Positions 1-7,271 of a stretch of DNA of 8,522 bases are shown here, piece after piece. The stretch lies in NCBI GenBank assembly GCA_900555605.1, contig USLW01000072.1:1-8522 (forward strand), read 5' to 3'. The position numbers and the translations under genes are program-made. The first letter of the stretch is position 1; every line of letters starts with the position of its first letter. Source of the DNA: an uncultured Clostridium sp. GTDB taxonomy: Bacteria; Bacillota; Clostridia; UBA1212; UBA1255. The notes beneath the pieces are model-generated. The model was not told the origin of the DNA. It ran no database searches and saw nothing but the letters and a program-made list of their open reading frames with translations.

Positions 1-177
1 GCCGCTGTCCGGACACGCGGCGATTTTGGGATAATCCCAAGCCCTTATGATATTGACGCCGAGCGGAAAATGAGAAGTAAAACTGCTGCCAAGATATACG
101 AACGATCTATGCGTAAGAGTCTTGCATGCAAACTGTTTTTGAAATTAGAGAGTTTCGCAACACAATGCGAAGCTCTC
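1..177. other. Leader region with no recognised gene
   Basis: No recognisable gene lies here. The frame of the downstream regulator stays open from base 1 through to the regulator's stop, so this could be the tail of an upstream protein or just chance. An ATG at 70 opens that frame but has no good ribosome binding site, and its first 57 codons resemble nothing I know. The other two forward frames close at about 33 and 50. The segment carries small dyads: a perfect 10-bp palindrome at 6-15 inside a GC-rich stem (1-21) followed by GATTTT, and TTGGGAT-A-ATCCCAA at 26-40. The first could be a weak terminator of an upstream gene, but its T-run is only four bases. Confidence 0.4.
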
Positions 178-178
178 T
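147..178. repeat. 13-bp inverted repeat abutting the regulator promoter
   Basis: The left arm (147-159, AGAGAGTTTCGCA) and right arm (166-178, TGCGAAGCTCTCT) are complementary at 12 of 13 positions, the other being a G-T pair. The spacer is 6 bp. The right arm ends on the first base of the -35 hexamer at 178. That position suits an operator for the HTH protein encoded just downstream (autoregulation), which is an inference. A terminator is less likely because no T-run follows on either strand. Confidence 0.6.
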
Positions 179-206
179 TGCCTTATGATCGGGAAAGATG
201 TATAAT
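178..206 (+). promoter_or_regulatory. Sigma-A-type promoter of the defence operon
   Basis: The -35 hexamer TTGCCT (178-183, 4 of 6 matches to consensus) is followed by a 17-bp spacer and a perfect -10 hexamer TATAAT (201-206). Transcription would start near 213, giving a leader of about 28 nt before the ATG at 241. The geometry is ideal, and the position explains the start of the gene series that follows. Confidence 0.7.
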
Positions 207-240
207 TAGAACGATATTTGTAGCCGGAGGTCGAACGGAA

Positions 241-468
241 ATGGCTATTTCGTATAACAAGCTTTGGAAGCTGCTCGTCGATAAGAAGATGAGCAAAGCC
301 GATCTGCGCAAAGCGGCAGGCATTGCACCTAATACCATGACACGGCTGCGGCGGGATGAGGAAGTCACGCTGTCCGTGCTCAATAGAATCTGCGTTGCGT
401 TAGATGTCAATATCGGAGATGTGATGGAATTTACCAATGACGAAAGGGATGGAGAATGCGATGGCTGA
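241..468 (+). CDS. Cro/C1-type helix-turn-helix regulator
   Basis: This is a 75-residue DNA-binding protein of the XRE/Cro-C1 family (HTH_26 type). The helix-turn-helix spans about residues 18-38 (SKADLRKAAGIAPNTMTRL), followed by the usual C-terminal pair of helices with VTLSVLNRICVALDVNIGDV, typical of small single-domain family members. The ATG at 241 is chosen because GGAGG (226-230) lies 10 nt upstream and the product then begins just where family members begin; the same frame stays open much further upstream, but without recognisable protein. The gene sits 35 bp below a promoter next to an inverted repeat, and its last 8 bases overlap the next gene. By inference it represses or times its own operon; control of defence cassettes by such proteins is common. 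Confidence 0.88.
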   Translation: MAISYNKLWKLLVDKKMSKADLRKAAGIAPNTMTRLRRDEEVTLSVLNRICVALDVNIGDVMEFTNDERDGECDG

Positions 469-1354
469 CACAAAACTTTTTAACATAAAGGGCACGGTAA
501 AAGAATATCAAAGCGGTACTGTCACACTTGAGAAAGAACTTCAGACAGTGATTGAAAATAATATGAATATCTTCTTCGGGGTAACATTTCTTGCCTCTGA
601 GTATCGCACAACGGATGGTGGACGCATGGACAGCATTGGCATTGACGAAAACCATTGCCCTGTCATCTTTGAATACAAGCGGTCTGTGAAGGAGAATGTG
701 ATTAACCAAGGTCTATTTTATTTGAACTGGCTTTTGGATCATAAAGATAGTTTCAAGGTGCTTGTAATTGAAAAGCTGGGTTTGAAAGCGGCTAATAACA
801 TTGATTGGAGTATGCCGCGAGTTGTATGTGTCGCGGGTGACTTCACAAAATATGATGAGTCTGCAATCAAACAGATGAACCGCAATATTAGCTTGATCCG
901 ATATAAGAAATTCGGAGAGGACCTGCTTATGTTCGAGCAAGTCAATGAGAATGTTGTCTCCGCTATTCCGGATAATGAACCCGTCAGCAAAACAAAAGCT
1001 ACTGATAAAACGTTCGATGAGCAGATCAGAAATGCTGACGAGAACATTAGAGTGTTGTACGAAAACCTTTCCAACTATATTCTTAGCCTTGGCGATGATA
1101 TTAGCGAAAGTCATCTGAAGCTATATGCGGCATTTAAGAAAATCAGAAATGTGGTCACGGTAGTCGCCCAAAAGAAAAAGCTAATTCTGAATTTGCCGCT
1201 TGATGTGTCTACTGTATCATTTGAAGAAGGCTTTTCAAGAGATGTTACAAACATCGGTCACTGGGGCTGCGGTGCGGTTGAGCTCTATTTGCAAAGTGGT
1301 GTAGATTTCGAGAAGGCAAAGCCTCTAATCGACCGAGCATTTGATGAAAACTAA
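461..1354 (+). CDS. PD-(D/E)XK nuclease-like protein with DUF5655-like C-terminus
   Basis: The product is about 297 residues. The N-terminal half has the restriction-endonuclease-like core: GRMDSIGID with the metal-binding Asp57, then a strand ending FEYKR with Glu71 and Lys73, which reads as the D...ExK triad of NucS/DUF91-type nucleases. The C-terminal ~110 residues (from about DEQIRNADENIRVLYE) resemble the DUF5655 domain often fused to this fold. A DNA endonuclease activity is therefore likely, but the substrate cannot be read from sequence. In-frame ATGs exist at 437, 449 and 461. I prefer 461 because GGAG (451-454) sits 6 nt before it and it yields MADTKLFNIKG. It overlaps the regulator by 8 bp in another frame, which suggests translational coupling. 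The next gene starts 42 bp later. It appears intact. Confidence 0.75.
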   Translation: MADTKLFNIKGTVKEYQSGTVTLEKELQTVIENNMNIFFGVTFLASEYRTTDGGRMDSIGIDENHCPVIFEYKRSVKENVINQGLFYLNWLLDHKDSFKVLVIEKLGLKAANNIDWSMPRVVCVAGDFTKYDESAIKQMNRNISLIRYKKFGEDLLMFEQVNENVVSAIPDNEPVSKTKATDKTFDEQIRNADENIRVLYENLSNYILSLGDDISESHLKLYAAFKKIRNVVTVVAQKKKLILNLPLDVSTVSFEEGFSRDVTNIGHWGCGAVELYLQSGVDFEKAKPLIDRAFDEN

Positions 1355-1396
1355 ATTTGAGAATTCCTAACGATCGAAGAAATTGAGGATTTTACT

Positions 1397-3043
1397 ATGT
1401 TACACCCCGGTCTATACGAGCAAGTCATCAATAACGCTCTGACGGGCGAGCTTGCGGAGATTCCGGAGGCTCGCAAGTCTGTTGCGCCCATTGACAAGGC
1501 GGAAGCCTCCAAGGTGCTGGCGCAGTATCTGGCAGATGTGGTTCAAAAGGGCTTGGATAACGTGCTGGACAACGGCGGGGATATTTCTGCCCAGATCGGG
1601 CTGACCAACCAGATCGTTGAGCTCATTCAAAATACGACGCAAGAAGCTGACTTTGCCGCGCTTGGCGTTGACCGGCGGGCAGAGCAGCTTCTTGCGCTTT
1701 TACGGGAAGCCGATCCGCGGCTGGCGGTGGGGAAAACAGCGGCGGACATAGAGCGCCCAGAGACCTCCATCGCACAAAGCTCACTTTTCACCGGGGCTGT
1801 GCATGAGCCACAGATGTTTACCGAGCTCAAAAAGGAAATCGTCTCGGCTGATCGGATCGATATGCTGGTGTCCTTCATCAAATGGAGCGGCCTGCGGCTT
1901 ATCATGGATGAACTGCGGGAGTTTACGCAAAACGGCGGCGAACTCCGCATCATCACCACCTCCTACATGGGCGCTACCGACGTGAAAGCCATTGAGGAGC
2001 TTCGAAAGCTGCCCAATACGCACATCAAGGTCAGCTACAACACCAAGACAACCCGGCTCCACGCCAAGGCATATATCTTTTACCGCGAAACCGGCTTCAC
2101 GACGGCTTATGTTGGCTCGTCCAACCTGTCCAATGCGGCACTGACCAGCGGCCTCGAATGGAACACAAAAGTAACACGGCGCGACTTGCCCGAAACCATC
2201 GACAAGATCGCCGCTACCTTCGAGTATTACTGGAATGACCGCGAATTTGAATACTACGCGGAGGATCAGAAAGAGCGCTTGGCACGGGCATTGAAGGCGG
2301 AAAAATATTTCGACACCAACAATGCCGACGTCTACACCATGGACATCAACCCCTATTCCTACCAGCAGGAGATTTTGGACAAGCTGGAGGCAGAGCGCAC
2401 TGTTCGTGGCTATACGCGCAATCTGGTGGTGGCGGCCACGGGTACCGGCAAGACGGTCATCTCTGCGCTGGATTACAAGCGCTTCCGCAAGCAGAATCCG
2501 GATCGACCCTGCCGCCTGCTCTTTGTGGCGCACCGGGAGGAAATCCTCAAGCAGAGCTTGTACACCTTCCGCGCTGTGCTCAAGGACGCAAACTTTGGTG
2601 AGCTGTTTGTGGGCAACTATAAGCCAGAGAGTATCGACAACTTGTTTCTGTCAATCCAGACTTTCAACTCACAGAGCTTTACAGAAAAGACGAGTCCCGA
2701 TTTTTACGATTACATCATCGTGGACGAATTCCACCATGCCGCCGCGCCGACTTACCAGAAGTTGTTGTCCTACTACCAGCCGCGCATCCGGCTGGGCTTG
2801 ACCGCTACTCCGGAGCGTATGGACGGCAAGAGCATCCTGCCGTACTTCCATAACCGCATTGCAGCGGAGATCCGTCTACCGGAAGCCATTGATCGAAAGC
2901 TCCTGTGCCCGTTCCAGTATTTTGGCGTTACCGATGCGGTGGATCTGGATGCGCTCAAATGGTCTGCCGGTGGCTACCAAAAGAGCGAGCTGGAGCACAT
3001 CTACACGTTCAGCGGGGTGGTTGCCGTGCCGACCATGTTGTGA
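1397..3043 (+). CDS. N-terminal part: HKD nuclease and helicase domain 1
   Basis: This open frame of 548 codons holds a helical N-terminal region (about 1-130), then a phospholipase-D-like nuclease domain (about 140-290) with the HxK motif at His222/Lys224, GSSN at 240-243 and a Glu at 254. The first RecA-like helicase domain follows: Walker A AATGTGKT at 346-353, motif II DEFH at 443-446, and motif III TAT at 469-471. It stops before motifs V and VI, so as a separate protein it could keep the HKD nuclease but not helicase function. The last ~8 residues after HIYTFSG are frameshift product. Only one HxK motif is seen, so an active HKD site would need a dimer, as known for single-motif members of that family. 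Confidence 0.8.
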   Translation: MLHPGLYEQVINNALTGELAEIPEARKSVAPIDKAEASKVLAQYLADVVQKGLDNVLDNGGDISAQIGLTNQIVELIQNTTQEADFAALGVDRRAEQLLALLREADPRLAVGKTAADIERPETSIAQSSLFTGAVHEPQMFTELKKEIVSADRIDMLVSFIKWSGLRLIMDELREFTQNGGELRIITTSYMGATDVKAIEELRKLPNTHIKVSYNTKTTRLHAKAYIFYRETGFTTAYVGSSNLSNAALTSGLEWNTKVTRRDLPETIDKIAATFEYYWNDREFEYYAEDQKERLARALKAEKYFDTNNADVYTMDINPYSYQQEILDKLEAERTVRGYTRNLVVAATGTGKTVISALDYKRFRKQNPDRPCRLLFVAHREEILKQSLYTFRAVLKDANFGELFVGNYKPESIDNLFLSIQTFNSQSFTEKTSPDFYDYIIVDEFHHAAAPTYQKLLSYYQPRIRLGLTATPERMDGKSILPYFHNRIAAEIRLPEAIDRKLLCPFQYFGVTDAVDLDALKWSAGGYQKSELEHIYTFSGVVAVPTML

Positions 3044-4545
3044 CGGCACTGCTGAAATATGTGACGGACATTGACGAGGTGAAGGGCCTCGGCTTCTGTG
3101 TGACGGTCGATCACGCGGAATTTATGTGCCGCTATTTTAACGACCACAACATCCCGTCCATGTGCCTCACCGGGCAATCTTCGGACGAGGAAAGAGCGGT
3201 GGCCAAGCGGCGCTTGGTGTCTTGCGATGTGCGGTTTATCTTCGTCGTGGACATCTACAACGAGGGCGTGGATATTCCGGAAGTTAATACTGTTCTGTTC
3301 CTGCGCCCTACCGAATCCCTGACAATCTTCTTGCAGCAGCTGGGACGTGGTCTGCGTCTATCTGAGGACAAGGAATGCCTGACCGTGCTGGACTTCATCG
3401 GTCAGGCAAATCGAAAATACAATTTTGAAGATAAGTTTGCGGCGCTGCTGTCGAATACCACCCGCAGCGTGAGCCGGGAGATCAAGGACGGTTTTGTGTC
3501 CGTTCCCAAGGGCTGCTATATCCAGTTGGAGAAGAAGGCGGCCAAATACATTTTGGAGAATATCCGCGCGTCCTATGGCAATACGGCTGGATTGGTGGCT
3601 CGCGCAGCCTCCTTCACGGAGGACAGCGGGCTGGAGCTGACGCTCAAAAATTTCTTGGAGTACTACCATCTTGACCTACGGGCGATCTACAAGTTTTCCT
3701 CCTTCTCTCGCATTTGTGCCAGAGCGGATGCCATCGAGGACTTTTCAGAGCCGCTGGAGGATGTTTTGACCAAAGCGTTTGCAAAGCTTGCTGTGATCGA
3801 CTCCCGCCGTTGGATTTCGTTCCTGCTGGACGTCCTTCCGCGTTTGGATAATCTTGATTTTGCAGCGCTTCCGGATGCGGAAAAACGGATGATGCAGATG
3901 TTCTATGTCACCGTCTGGGGCAAGGTGGTGGAGGACTGGGACGACGAAGAGGTGCTTAGTAACCTCTATGCCCTGTCTGACAGCACAGTTCTGCTCGGTG
4001 AACTCTTGGAGCTGCTGCGCTATCGCTTCGAGCAGATCGACTTTATCGACGAGCCGGTGGAGCTGGGCTTCGACTGCCCGTTGGATCTGCACTGCACCTA
4101 TACCCGTGACCAGCTCTTGGTGGCGCTGGACTTTATGAAGCCGTCCACCGTTCGTGAGGGCGTGAAGTGGCTGCAGGAGAAAAGCATCGATGTGTTCTTT
4201 GTGACGCTGAACAAGGCGGACAAGGACTACTCGCCAACCACCATGTACAACGATTATTCCATCAATGAGAGCTTGTTCCATTGGCAGAGCCAGAGCACCA
4301 CGGCGGAGAATTCACCCACCGGTCAGCGCTATATCCACCACAAGGAACGCGGCAGCAAGGTGCTGCTGTTTGTCCGTGAGTTTAAGTCGGACCGTATGAC
4401 CGGCGGTGCGGAGGCGTACACCTATCTGGGCACGGCGAACTACGTGAAGCACACAGGCAGCAGGCCGATGAATATCACCTGGCAGCTGGACCGCCCGATC
4501 CCGGCGAAGTTCTTGAAGAAGACCAATAAGTTGGTAGTGGGGTAA
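3028..4545 (+). CDS. C-terminal part: helicase domain 2 and DUF3427
   Basis: This is the continuation of the large helicase in the -1 frame, beginning at RADHVVTALLKYV. It carries the second RecA-like domain, with motif V NEGVDIPEVNT and motif VI QQLGRGLR containing the arginine finger (about residue 646 onward in the restored protein). Next come LDFIGQANRKYNFEDKF and a long DUF3427 region that ends with the typical LLFVRE...YTYLGTANYV and a final WQLDRPIP stretch. No ribosome binding site or natural start is visible, so I treat it as part of the broken gene rather than an independent gene. The open frame extends back to an ATG at 2905, but that stretch is only a shadow of the first frame. 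Confidence 0.7.
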   Translation, partial: ADHVVTALLKYVTDIDEVKGLGFCVTVDHAEFMCRYFNDHNIPSMCLTGQSSDEERAVAKRRLVSCDVRFIFVVDIYNEGVDIPEVNTVLFLRPTESLTIFLQQLGRGLRLSEDKECLTVLDFIGQANRKYNFEDKFAALLSNTTRSVSREIKDGFVSVPKGCYIQLEKKAAKYILENIRASYGNTAGLVARAASFTEDSGLELTLKNFLEYYHLDLRAIYKFSSFSRICARADAIEDFSEPLEDVLTKAFAKLAVIDSRRWISFLLDVLPRLDNLDFAALPDAEKRMMQMFYVTVWGKVVEDWDDEEVLSNLYALSDSTVLLGELLELLRYRFEQIDFIDEPVELGFDCPLDLHCTYTRDQLLVALDFMKPSTVREGVKWLQEKSIDVFFVTLNKADKDYSPTTMYNDYSINESLFHWQSQSTTAENSPTGQRYIHHKERGSKVLLFVREFKSDRMTGGAEAYTYLGTANYVKHTGSRPMNITWQLDRPIPAKFLKKTNKLVVG

Positions 4546-4555
4546 AGAAGTTTTT

Positions 4556-4810
4556 ATGAAGTTTATTCACTTATCGGGCCTCCATTTGGGGAAAAGAGTA
4601 AATGAGTATTCGATGCTTGAAGATCAAGAATACATACTCAAAAAAATCATCAATGTCGTTGACGCAGAAAAGCCGGATGGTGTGATCATTGCCGGAGATG
4701 TCTACGACAAATCTGTTCCCGCGGCGGAGGCAGTTCAGTTGTTTGACAACTTTCTCGTTCAGCTGGCCAAACGAAAGCTCGAGGTATGTTTATACGTTAG
4801 CCGATATTGA
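4556..4810 (+). pseudogene. sbcD: Truncated SbcD-type nuclease, 5' fragment only
   Basis: The first ~78 codons match the N-terminus of SbcD, the Mre11-like metallophosphoesterase subunit of the SbcCD DNA nuclease: MKFIHLSGLHLGKRVNEYSM and the second metal motif GVIIAGDVYDKSVP. Family members run to about 380 residues or more; this frame stops after 84. Homology ends at about LEV (near 4788), where the family would continue to the GNHD motif; instead the sequence changes abruptly. The first motif, normally SDxHLG, reads SGLHLG, so metal ligand Asp8 is Gly (GGC for GAC, one transition). The product cannot be an active nuclease. It begins 10 bp after the helicase stop, so it was the next gene of the same operon. 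No sbcC partner follows. Confidence 0.82.
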
Positions 4811-5334
4811 ATTGCAGTTTTCGGAGGATTCTGCCGGGAATAAAAAGTTGCTTCCAGCATCTTCACTCCCAGGTTTTACACAAGCATTATCAGCAGAAGA
4901 GGAGACGGATATTAATATCCATTTTGAAACCTCCGAAGTCAAGGCGTTGATTTGCGAACTAAGAAAAGCCTCAGAAAAAAACTGGGAACGCCTCAGAACA
5001 AATCCCAGCCATCATCATTATACCGGTGCTAAACTTATTGTTCGTGTGTTTTTTAAAAAACTTAATGGGGCAATGGTGTGAAAGTACAATTTCTTACGAA
5101 ATTGCATGGTTGGCATATAAGAATCCACCACAGAAAACACACAGCTTAAACGAAAACACTATTCCGCCCAAAGAAATTCGTGAAGGTGATGAGTTTAAAG
5201 CCGTATTGTCATCGCATCATATTGCGCCATTTGTATTTGCGATGACAACCGATAAGCACGTCATCGATGTACTGCAAGGGTATACAGACGAAAGTCCGTG
5301 GTTATCGGCTGTACTAAAAGACAACTGTACTTAA
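4789..5334 (+). pseudogene. Unidentified coding remnant in two frames
   Basis: From the sbcD junction an open frame reads YVYTLADIELQFSEDSAGN and runs to a TGA near 5081. A second frame, shifted by one base, then continues with QWCESTISYEIAWLAYKNPP to a TAA at 5332-5334. Read together they look like the C-terminal ~180 residues of one protein whose frame changes near the run TTTTTTAAAAAA (about 5049-5060), where one extra base would explain the shift. I do not recognise the protein; it is not like the rest of SbcD. There is no ribosome binding site or start, so it is probably the 3' part of a gene whose 5' part was lost in the event that cut sbcD. Other than this, the stretch to 5388 holds nothing I can name. 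Confidence 0.45.
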
Positions 5335-5388
5335 GGCATCGCCCAAAAGAGAATCCCTGTGATGCCGAATAAAATGAGGTGAGCCGCA

Positions 5389-6096
5389 ATGAGGAGAAAA
5401 GAATACGCTTGTCCTAATGGGTGTTCTCTTCCGCCCAGAAGAAAGCAACTTAGGGAATATAACGACGGAACATATGGGTTTGACTTTTATGATTTCACAT
5501 TTTGTCCTTGTTGCGGCAGCTTAATGCCATATTCCCTAAAGAAGCTCAAAGGATTTTTTGAGGTATACAATATCCACGCATCGTTATCGGATGCGGTACA
5601 ACTCATATATAAATCGGAGTTTGAATCAGCTGCACGTGAAGCTTTTGTGGCTGTGGAGAGTTATCTCAAAAAGAAGTCGGGCTTGGATTCGCATGGATTC
5701 GATTTGGCAACAAGAGCGCTTTCTTTTGAAATAGACAAGCAAACCGGTGAAATAAAGAGGGCTCCCCTTATTGCAATCAATGATCTGAAAAACGAATCCC
5801 AGCGCAATGAACAGGACGGCATCAGGTATATGCTTATGGGATTCTTTCAGGGGCCTCGTAATCTGTACCAACACAATCATATTGGCTCCGGTGTAAGCAA
5901 TTCTATTTCCGTAATCATCGAAGCATCCTTCTTCCTTCATCTGCTTGATGGGCACAGCATTACTCAAAACGGACGGTGGATTCCAGAAACAGTAGATTAT
6001 CGGGAAATTTATCAAAAGATGCCTAAGCGTATTCATCGCTGGAAACTGATGCGCCTATTGAAGAAGCGTGATCGTAGGTTGAAGAAAAATCCTTGA
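5389..6096 (+). CDS. Zinc-finger HEPN-like protein, TIGR02391/Ymh type
   Basis: The product is 235 residues. The N-terminus has a probable zinc ribbon: Cys8-x3-Cys12 and Cys39-x2-Cys42 (CPCCG). The middle (about 80-185) resembles the TIGR02391/Ymh family: a helix EFESAAREAFVAVESYLKKK, then MLMGFFQGPRNLYQHNH, where Arg157-Asn-x3-His162 fits the RNxxxH (Rx4-6H) active-site motif of HEPN ribonucleases. HEPN RNases are toxin or abortive-infection effectors in many defence systems. RNase activity here is inferred from the motif only. The C-terminus is very basic (RRLKKNP), which could bind nucleic acid. GAGGTGA (5376-5382) lies 6 nt before the ATG. The next gene starts 22 bp after its stop, so the two are probably co-transcribed. 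I see no clear promoter directly upstream. Confidence 0.65.
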   Translation: MRRKEYACPNGCSLPPRRKQLREYNDGTYGFDFYDFTFCPCCGSLMPYSLKKLKGFFEVYNIHASLSDAVQLIYKSEFESAAREAFVAVESYLKKKSGLDSHGFDLATRALSFEIDKQTGEIKRAPLIAINDLKNESQRNEQDGIRYMLMGFFQGPRNLYQHNHIGSGVSNSISVIIEASFFLHLLDGHSITQNGRWIPETVDYREIYQKMPKRIHRWKLMRLLKKRDRRLKKNP

Positions 6097-6118
6097 TGTA
6101 CCCTAATGAGGTAGAATT

Positions 6119-7171
6119 ATGGCACAAACAATTTTGTACTACCCAACAATCAACATTCAAGATGGCACTTGGTTAAGGAATGCAATTCTGTATTGGGATG
6201 AGGTGTCATCAATCGTTCCCTATGAGAACTATCCGGATTTTTCCCCGGAATTATTGTATTTGCAAGAATTAGGAGTATATAAAGCTGTTTATCCTCGAAA
6301 CCTGTTCTTCTCTGAGTTTGCAGAAGATTTTTGTAATTCTATTGTAAAAAGAATTTCTGCTTATGAGTTAAGAACCACCAATAATGGAACTCAAAATAGC
6401 CGTGTGAGGATGCACAAAAACAAAATATATGCACCGGCTTTACACGAGTTAATTCACTATAGAAAGTTACCGCCACAGTTATTGGATTATTTCGGAGATA
6501 GAAGATATATACACGATTACAACACAGATGGTTGGATGGAAATCGACAGCAAAATAGCGCAAATATACATGAGAACACTTGCGGAGTATTCGATAAAATG
6601 CTCTGGCAAGGACATCGTATTAGGTACAGATACATCCACCCATAGCCGAGAAATCTATAACAATTCTCGCAATCGTGCAGATCTACAAGCGCAGTGCTGC
6701 AAAATTAATATAGAAAATTGTTTGCCTCAACCTTCTATGGATGTAAGCTTTGAAGACATCCTTGAGTTCAAAAACAGAAGAAAAGATGAACTTAATGCAT
6801 TTAGAGCGAAAATCAGAGAGTTGGAAACAAATATATATAATGCCTACAGTCCAGAGTTAATACGGCACTATGAAGCTCAATTTATAGAGGGATGGCAACA
6901 ATGTTCTGATGACTTTTATAAGGTTCTGAAAGAGTCAAGAATTACATTTTTCCTAAGTAGTTTTGTTAGTTTGGTTGCAATACCTTTTGTGGGTCAACTG
7001 CTGTCGCCGCATATTGGTCAAGAGCTTACATCTGCAATCCAAGCAGGTGCACCATTACTTAACATTGGAATTGGCTACTTCGATTATAGAAACAAGATTA
7101 GTCCAGCAAAAGCAGACGGTGGTTTTAGCTACATTATTAAGGCAAACAGAGATGGGATAATTCACATCTAA
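6119..7171 (+). CDS. DUF6236-like protein with C-terminal membrane helix
   Basis: The 350-residue product begins LYYPTINIQDGTWLRNAILY followed by WDEVSSIVPYE, an N-terminus I associate with the DUF6236 family, whose biochemical function is not known to me. Residues from about 205 form a charged, probably coiled-coil stretch (FEDILEFKNRRKDELNAFR...). A hydrophobic segment at about 275-296 (ITFFLSSFVSLVAIPFVGQL) could span the membrane, and a second weaker one (AGAPLLNIGIGYFDY) follows. GAGGT (6108-6112) lies 6 nt before the ATG. The gene is AT-rich and appears intact. Its close spacing after the HEPN-like gene suggests a shared operon and function; a membrane-tethered sensor or partner of the RNase is my inference, not something the family establishes. 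Confidence 0.55.
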   Translation: MAQTILYYPTINIQDGTWLRNAILYWDEVSSIVPYENYPDFSPELLYLQELGVYKAVYPRNLFFSEFAEDFCNSIVKRISAYELRTTNNGTQNSRVRMHKNKIYAPALHELIHYRKLPPQLLDYFGDRRYIHDYNTDGWMEIDSKIAQIYMRTLAEYSIKCSGKDIVLGTDTSTHSREIYNNSRNRADLQAQCCKINIENCLPQPSMDVSFEDILEFKNRRKDELNAFRAKIRELETNIYNAYSPELIRHYEAQFIEGWQQCSDDFYKVLKESRITFFLSSFVSLVAIPFVGQLLSPHIGQELTSAIQAGAPLLNIGIGYFDYRNKISPAKADGGFSYIIKANRDGIIHI

Positions 7172-7201
7172 AACTGACGTGCGGAAATTTCTCGTGGAAA
7201 A

Positions 7202-7220
7202 TGACAGTATAATGTTGTCA
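7202..7220. promoter_or_regulatory. TATAAT box within a TGACA/TGTCA dyad
   Basis: TGACA (7202-7206) and TGTCA (7216-7220) are perfect inverted arms around a 9-bp centre containing TATAAT (7208-7213). This could be the -10 element of a promoter for the small gene at 7272, with the dyad as operator. No convincing -35 hexamer is found 16-18 bp upstream, so the call is weak. Confidence 0.3.
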
Positions 7221-7271
7221 AGACATAGGTAATCCAGTTGCTATTTGAACGATTGAAATGAGGTGATAATT

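Larger units (their letters stand above)
1397..4545 (+). pseudogene. HKD nuclease-SF2 helicase-DUF3427 protein, frameshifted
   Basis: Two reading frames together encode one large protein: an N-terminal phospholipase-D (HKD) nuclease domain, a DEAD/DEAH-type superfamily 2 helicase core, and a C-terminal DUF3427 region. The first frame ends at a TGA (3041-3043) in the middle of the helicase, and homology-like sequence continues in the -1 frame. The full span is 3149 bases; adding one base gives 1050 codons, so about 1049 residues, the usual size for this family. The break lies between about 3011 and 3030, near a run GGGG (3014-3017). Ribosome binding site TGAGGA (1384-1389) lies 7 nt before ATG 1397. 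Such proteins are thought to act on foreign or damaged DNA. Either the gene is inactive, or the sequence has lost one base by error; the otherwise clean frames on both sides favour a recent event. Confidence 0.85.

Noticed and set aside
70..240. N-terminal extension of the HTH regulator from the ATG at 70
   Set aside because: It would run through the promoter, the inverted repeat and the ribosome binding site that fit a start at 241, and it adds 57 residues not seen in this small family.
437..460. Upstream ATG starts (437, 449) for the nuclease-like gene
   Set aside because: Neither has a properly spaced Shine-Dalgarno sequence, while the ATG at 461 has GGAG 6 nt upstream.
1781..2533. 250-codon open frame on the minus strand
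   Set aside because: It lies wholly inside the helicase gene in a GC-rich region, its product looks like no known protein, and the opposite strand shows clear HKD and Walker motifs.
3011..3043. Programmed -1 ribosomal frameshift in the helicase gene
   Set aside because: No classic X XXY YYZ slippery heptamer fits the reading frame and no obvious downstream stem was seen; a plain one-base loss is simpler.
3745..4281. 178-codon open frame on the minus strand
   Set aside because: It is antisense to the DUF3427 region, has no ribosome binding site or family resemblance, and is a composition shadow.
5049..5062. A AAA AAC-type slippery site
   Set aside because: The heptamer is present, but it is in the wrong phase for the incoming frame, and the needed change is +1, not -1. 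There is also no intact gene here.
5335..5366. GGCATC...GATGCC stem as a terminator
   Set aside because: The arms are only 6 bp with a 20-base loop, and no T-run follows.
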